From the NCBI GenBank assembly GCA_007117785.1, contig SKFV01000232.1:1-10118 (forward strand): DNA of 10,118 nucleotides. The letters run 5' to 3'. Each line of letters opens with the position of its first letter. The first letter of the stretch is position 1. Source of the stretch: Pseudomonas sp. (GTDB lineage: Bacteria > Pseudomonadota > Gammaproteobacteria > Pseudomonadales > Pseudomonadaceae). Shown here piece after piece: positions 6,186-10,118 of the stretch. The position numbers and the translations under genes are program-made. The notes under the pieces were generated by a model. That model worked only from the letters and a program-made list of their open reading frames with translations, was not told the DNA's origin and ran no database searches.

Positions 6186-7244
6186 GGCTTCTGATGAGTC
6201 CGCGGCCGACGAAGTCACGTCGGCCAGTTGTTTCTCGAGTTGCTGGACCCGCTTGAACAAGCCATCCAACTGACGCAACCGCGCAGCGCTCTTTTTCCAG
6301 TCACCCGCCGCCTGCATAGCAGTACCGGATGAATAGGCGCCTGGTTCGGTAATCGACCGGGTAACCATGGTCATACCGGTAACAAAGGCATGATCACAGA
6401 CCTCGATATGACCAACCATACCTACACCGCCAGCAATGGTGCAGTGCTTACCGATGCGGGTGCTGCCGGAAATACCGACACAGGCGGCCATCGCCGTGTG
6501 GTCACCGATCTGAACGTTATGGGCAATCTGGATCTGGTTATCCAGTTTAACGCCGTTGCCAATGATGGTATCGGACAAAGCACCACGGTCTATAGTGGTA
6601 TTGGCACCAATCTCGACATCATCGCCAATCAGGACGCCACCGATCTGGGCAATCTTTTCCCATTTCCCCTGGTCATTGGCAAAACCAAAACCTTCCGACC
6701 CAATCACTGCGCCAGACTGGATGCTGACCCGCTGACCGATACGCACATCATGGTACAAGGTCACACGGGGAGCCAGCCAACCGCCGTCTCCAATCTGCGA
6801 GCGGGCACCCACAAAGCACTGCGCTCCCACGCTGGCGCCCGCAGCAATGACCGCAGCGTCTTCAATCACTGCGCCGGGGCCAATGCTGGCAGTAGGGTCA
6901 ATCTGGGCAGTGGCTGCCACCGTAGCCGTGGGATGAATTCCGGACGGCGACTTGGGCTTGCGATCAAACTGATGTGACAAACGGGCATAGGCCAGATAGG
7001 GGTCGGCCACGATCAGCGCATTGCCCGTAAAACCTTCAGCGTCTGAAGCCCGCAACAAAACAGCTCCCGCACGCGTCTCGGCCAGGTATTTCCGGTACTG
7101 ACTGTTGGCCAGAAAGCTCAACTCACCAGGCCCGGCCTGCTGCAAGGTTGCCATACCACTAATCGGCTGATTGGCGTCACCCTGCAAATGGGCGTCAAGA
7201 CGTTCGGCCAGTTGGCCCAGGCTGATACTGTCCGTCTGACTCAT
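6183..7244 (-). CDS. lpxD: UDP-3-O-(3-hydroxyacyl)glucosamine N-acyltransferase
   Basis: A 353-residue enzyme of the third lipid A step, adding a 3-hydroxyacyl chain from ACP to the 2-amino group of UDP-3-O-acyl-glucosamine in the cytoplasm. An N-terminal uridine-binding domain (about 1-100, with LSFLANSQYRKYL) precedes a left-handed beta-helix of hexapeptide repeats (about 103-300). A C-terminal helix (about 315-345, KKSAARLRQL...QQLEKQL) follows. The catalytic base is His242 (QIAHNVQIGD), matching E. coli His239, and His279 (GHIEVCD) matches E. coli His276. The length equals the recalled P. aeruginosa protein. The start ATG (7242-7244) is 7 nt after the ompH stop with only a poor ribosome binding site, suggesting coupling. 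LpxD and LpxA are related acyltransferases and form the two large hexapeptide-repeat proteins of this operon. Confidence 0.98.
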   Translation of the reverse strand: MSQTDSISLGQLAERLDAHLQGDANQPISGMATLQQAGPGELSFLANSQYRKYLAETRAGAVLLRASDAEGFTGNALIVADPYLAYARLSHQFDRKPKSPSGIHPTATVAATAQIDPTASIGPGAVIEDAAVIAAGASVGAQCFVGARSQIGDGGWLAPRVTLYHDVRIGQRVSIQSGAVIGSEGFGFANDQGKWEKIAQIGGVLIGDDVEIGANTTIDRGALSDTIIGNGVKLDNQIQIAHNVQIGDHTAMAACVGISGSTRIGKHCTIAGGVGMVGHIEVCDHAFVTGMTMVTRSITEPGAYSSGTAMQAAGDWKKSAARLRQLDGLFKRVQQLEKQLADVTSSAADSSEA

Positions 7245-7251
7245 GCGGGGC

Positions 7252-7758
7252 TCAACGCGAGCGGTTCAGACGCTCAATTACCTGATTGGTAATATCGCGC
7301 TCGGGTTTAACATGAACAACGGCGCTGGCATCCAGAATCAGGTCATAATCATTCGACTCGATAATGGCCTCAATCGCCGCATTCAGCCGTGGCTGTAATT
7401 GCTCCAGCATCTGGCGATCAGCCGCCTGCTTGGCTTCCTGCAGTTGCTGTGCCTGTTGCTCGCGTTCACGAGCGCGCTGACGGAATTCCAGCTCAAGCTT
7501 TTCCAGCTCGTCCTGCTCCAGACGCTCACGCTCATTCTGACCACGCTCTTGCAAACGACGCATTTCACGCTCGATATTCTGCAAGCGCTGAACCTGACTA
7601 CCCAGACGCTGTTCCATTTCGGCCGAATGGCGCTGGGCGGCGTCGGATTCCATCACGGCGCGCTCGTAATTAAGTACGGCAATTTTCATTTGGGCAGCGG
7701 CGGGGAAAGTCATCCCGACCAGGGCTACCACGGCAATGGCTTTAAACATGTTTCGCAC
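7252..7758 (-). CDS. ompH: Periplasmic outer-membrane-protein chaperone OmpH/Skp
   Basis: A 168-residue precursor of the Skp chaperone, a jellyfish-shaped trimer that holds unfolded outer-membrane proteins in the periplasm and delivers them towards the BAM complex. Residues 1-22 are a signal peptide (RN..K, a hydrophobic stretch, then FPAAA) with cleavage expected just before QMKIAVLN. Residues about 35-115 are rich in Glu, Gln and Arg and predicted to form the long coiled-coil tentacles. The C-terminal part (YDLILDASAVVHVKPERDIT) completes the beta-barrel body. The length equals the recalled P. aeruginosa homologue. The start is GTG (7756-7758), chosen because AGGAG lies 9 nt upstream; the ATG three codons later is 18 nt from that site. 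The gene lies 44 nt after bamA and 7 nt before lpxD, the conventional order. It is called skp or hlpA in enterics. Confidence 0.96.
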   Translation of the reverse strand: MRNMFKAIAVVALVGMTFPAAAQMKIAVLNYERAVMESDAAQRHSAEMEQRLGSQVQRLQNIEREMRRLQERGQNERERLEQDELEKLELEFRQRAREREQQAQQLQEAKQAADRQMLEQLQPRLNAAIEAIIESNDYDLILDASAVVHVKPERDITNQVIERLNRSR

Positions 7759-7767
7759 TTAACTTCA

Positions 7768-7772
7768 CTCCT
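7768..7772 (-). promoter_or_regulatory. Shine-Dalgarno site that fixes the GTG start of ompH
   Basis: AGGAG on the minus strand, 9 nt before the GTG at 7756-7758. It favours this start over the in-frame ATG at 7747-7749, for which the spacing would be 18 nt. Confidence 0.75.
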
Positions 7773-7802
7773 GCTGGTTTGTATTTATTGGTTCAACCCG
7801 GA

Positions 7803-10118
7803 TCAGAACGTCTGGCCCAGAGTGAACTGGAAGAACTGGGTACGGTCACCGGATTCAGCGTTCAATGCTCGACCGAGGCTGAAGCCCAATGGACCCAGCG
7901 CCGTCAGCCAATTCAAACCAAGCCCTGCACTGTAGCGCAAATCACCCAGGTCAATATCACCACAACCCGGATTGCGTCGACCATCGACCAACACTTCGTT
8001 GGTGCAATAGGCATCAAACACATTACCGGCATCAAGGAACAGCACGGTACGCAGCGAACGCTGATCGGTAATGAAGGGAACCGGGAAAATCAATTCGGCA
8101 CCACCAGTGACCTTGACGTTACCGCCGAAGGGTAGTGGCCGCTGGTCAAAGTCATTCGGATTCGGTGTACTGCGCGGTCCCAGGCTGCTATCGCGGAAGC
8201 CCCGCACCGAACCGATACCGCCGGCATAATAGTTCTCATAGAAAGGCAATACCTTGGTATCACCAAAGCGTCGGGCGAAGCCCAGGTCCGTATGCAGGCG
8301 CAAGGTAAGGTCCTGAGTCATCGGAAAGTAACGCTGGCCACGGTAATCCAGCGTGTAAAAGCTCAAATCGCTACCGGGCAGTGTTACGGCCAGGCTAAGT
8401 GACTGAGAGCTACCACGATCAGGAAATACACCACGATTGAGGGTCGACTGCGACCAACCGGCATTGAAACGGTAGGTCATGTGACTGTCACCTTCCTCAC
8501 GGAGGAAATCCATGATTTCAACCACCGTGAAACGGCCGGTCTTGATTTTGTCCTGCTGCAGCGACAGGCCAAAGGACAAACGCGAATTCTCGCTTACCGG
8601 GTAGCCAATATTGAAACCGCCACCGTAGGAGTCAACCGCATAGCTGGATACATCGACATTCAGCCGATCAAAATCGGTGGTGCGGTAGAATGCGTTATAC
8701 CCCAGGCTCACACCATCAACGGTCAGGTAGGGGTCAACAAAGCCAAAGGACAATGCGGTCTGAAACTCGGAACGGGTAGCACTGAAGCTGACCCGGTTAC
8801 CGGTACCGAAAAAGTTATTCTGGCTGATGGAGCCACCCAGAATCAGACCGGTACCCTGAGCAAAACCAAGGCTGGCAGTCACCGAGCCTGAGGGTTGCTC
8901 TTCCACAGTATAGTTAACGTCGATCAGGTCTTCGGTACCTGGCACCTGTACAGTTTCAACATCTACCTCGCGGAAGAAACCCAGACGCTCCAGACGCACC
9001 TTGGAGGCGTCAATCAGATGGGTAGAAGCCCAGCCCCCTTCCATCTGGCGCATTTCACGGCGCAGTACTTCGTCATCGGTCTTGGTATTGCCACGGAAAT
9101 TGATCCGGTTGACGTAGGCACGGTTACCCGGATCAACGTAAAAAGTCACGTCAACCGTCTTGTCGTCTTCGTTGACTTCAGGGATGCCGTTGACGTTGGC
9201 AAAGGTATAACCTTCGTTACCCAGACGGCGACTGATCAGGTCCGACGTTGAGGTAAGCACCTGACGCGAGAAAATCTGCCCGGGAGCCACCAGCAGCAGA
9301 TTACGAATTTCGTCCTCATTCACTACCAGATCACCGGCCAGATTCACCTGATTGACCGTGTAACGATCACCTTCTTCAATATTGACCGTAATGTAGACTT
9401 CTTTTTTGTCCGGGGTAATGGATACCTGGGTCGAGGCAATATCCATATTGATATAGCCACGGTCGAGATAGAAGGAACGCAGACGTTCAAGGTCACCGGA
9501 CAGCTTTTCCCGGGAATAGCGATCACTGCTGCGCAGGAACTTCAACCAGCGCCGGCTGGTTTTCAGCTCGAACAGATTGGTCAGCTCACTGTTGCTGTAG
9601 ACCGTATTACCAATAATATTGATATCGGTAATCCGCGCCATCTGGCCTTCATCAATAGTGATTTTAAGTGCGACGCGGTTACGTGGCTCGGCAATGACCT
9701 CGGTTTCAATATCTGCCGAATAGCGGCCCTGGCCGACATACTGACGCAGCAGCTCATTGCGCACCCCTTCCAGAGTCGCCTGCTGGAAAATCTCACCCTC
9801 TGCCAGGCCGGCAGAGCGTAAACCGCTGAGCAGATCATCGGTTTCAATCGCCTTGTTCCCTTCGATTTCAATACTGGCGATGGCTGGTCGCTCGACCACG
9901 CTGATCACCAGTACGTCGCCGTCCCGTCCAAGCTCGATATCCTGGAAAAAACCGGTCTGAAACAGAGAGCGCGACGCATCAACCAGCGTACGTTCGTCAG
10001 CTTGATCACCGATATTCAGTGGCAAGGCGCTGAATACACTGCCGGCAGATACCCGCTGCAAACCATTGACGCGAATATCGTTGATTTGAAAAGCATCGGC
10101 GAGGACCGCTGGCGCGAA
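7803..10118 (-). CDS. bamA: Outer membrane protein assembly factor BamA, start of signal peptide outside window
   Basis: An Omp85-family protein and the central subunit of the BAM complex, which folds and inserts beta-barrel proteins into the outer membrane. The frame is open to the window edge and gives 771 residues. The first seven (FAPAVLA) are the end of a signal peptide, with cleavage before DAFQINDIRVNG, so the mature protein appears complete and only some 15-25 residues are missing. Five POTRA domains follow (approximate window residues 8-77, 78-158, 159-250, 251-331 and 332-408). POTRA1 begins with the IRVNGLQRV motif, and the 16-stranded barrel occupies about 410-771. The VRGF motif of extracellular loop 6 is at 638-641, and the protein ends FTLGQTF, with the terminal Phe of barrel proteins. 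The mature protein has only two cysteines (705 and 719), both in the next-to-last loop region. The TTG at 10059-10061 is an internal Leu codon, not a start. Confidence 0.98.
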   Translation of the reverse strand, partial: FAPAVLADAFQINDIRVNGLQRVSAGSVFSALPLNIGDQADERTLVDASRSLFQTGFFQDIELGRDGDVLVISVVERPAIASIEIEGNKAIETDDLLSGLRSAGLAEGEIFQQATLEGVRNELLRQYVGQGRYSADIETEVIAEPRNRVALKITIDEGQMARITDINIIGNTVYSNSELTNLFELKTSRRWLKFLRSSDRYSREKLSGDLERLRSFYLDRGYINMDIASTQVSITPDKKEVYITVNIEEGDRYTVNQVNLAGDLVVNEDEIRNLLLVAPGQIFSRQVLTSTSDLISRRLGNEGYTFANVNGIPEVNEDDKTVDVTFYVDPGNRAYVNRINFRGNTKTDDEVLRREMRQMEGGWASTHLIDASKVRLERLGFFREVDVETVQVPGTEDLIDVNYTVEEQPSGSVTASLGFAQGTGLILGGSISQNNFFGTGNRVSFSATRSEFQTALSFGFVDPYLTVDGVSLGYNAFYRTTDFDRLNVDVSSYAVDSYGGGFNIGYPVSENSRLSFGLSLQQDKIKTGRFTVVEIMDFLREEGDSHMTYRFNAGWSQSTLNRGVFPDRGSSQSLSLAVTLPGSDLSFYTLDYRGQRYFPMTQDLTLRLHTDLGFARRFGDTKVLPFYENYYAGGIGSVRGFRDSSLGPRSTPNPNDFDQRPLPFGGNVKVTGGAELIFPVPFITDQRSLRTVLFLDAGNVFDAYCTNEVLVDGRRNPGCGDIDLGDLRYSAGLGLNWLTALGPLGFSLGRALNAESGDRTQFFQFTLGQTF

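Noticed and set aside
6390..6977. A 195-codon plus-strand frame with repeat-like composition opposite lpxD
   Set aside because: Its periodicity simply mirrors the hexapeptide repeats of lpxD on the other strand.
7759..7802. Promoter for ompH in the AT-rich bamA-ompH gap
   Set aside because: TAAATA resembles a -10 box, but no acceptable -35 element lies at the right distance; the gap is short and the genes are normally co-transcribed.
1..10118. Mobile elements, CRISPR arrays, tRNA or rRNA genes, defence or toxin systems
   Set aside because: Both strands were read for these and none was seen; nearly every base belongs to conserved housekeeping genes of uniform composition.

Overview
This is a conserved chromosomal housekeeping region from a Gram-negative gammaproteobacterium, most likely a member of the Pseudomonadaceae. 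The affiliation rests on recalled comparisons, not alignments. FabZ, LpxA, LpxD, OmpH/Skp and the end of BamA read like Pseudomonas proteins in length and motif wording. The acetyltransferase E2 has the Asn-containing active-site motif known from Azotobacter. A marine or moderately salt-tolerant relative such as Halopseudomonas is possible, because the E2 linkers are unusually acidic, but this is only a guess.

Layout. Positions 2-2970 on the + strand hold the 3' part of aceE (pyruvate dehydrogenase E1) followed 11 nt later by a complete aceF (dihydrolipoyl acetyltransferase E2, two lipoyl domains). Positions 2971-3145 are a convergent intergenic gap carrying a large nested palindrome (arms about 2993-3023 and 3072-3101, inner hairpin 3049-3070). 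Positions 3146-10118 on the - strand hold a tightly packed operon, read right to left: bamA (lacking only the start of its signal peptide), ompH/skp, lpxD, fabZ, lpxA, lpxB, rnhB. Gaps inside the operon are 44, 7, 46, -4, 2 and -4 nt.

How the genes work together. AceE and AceF are two of the three enzymes converting pyruvate to acetyl-CoA; E3 is not in the window. The minus-strand operon is the classical outer-membrane biogenesis cluster. BamA inserts beta-barrel proteins into the outer membrane, and Skp carries those proteins across the periplasm. LpxA, LpxD and LpxB make the early lipid A precursors, and FabZ works on the hydroxyacyl-ACP pool that LpxA and LpxD also draw on. RnhB, an RNase H, is a customary passenger at the end.

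No mobile element, CRISPR array, RNA gene, defence system or toxin module was seen, and I do not think the window holds a new multi-gene system. The points most worth a second look are the palindrome at the convergent junction, the loss of the usual rnhB-dnaE-accA continuation, an Ala at the acyl-chain ruler position of LpxA, and the acidic linkers of AceF.
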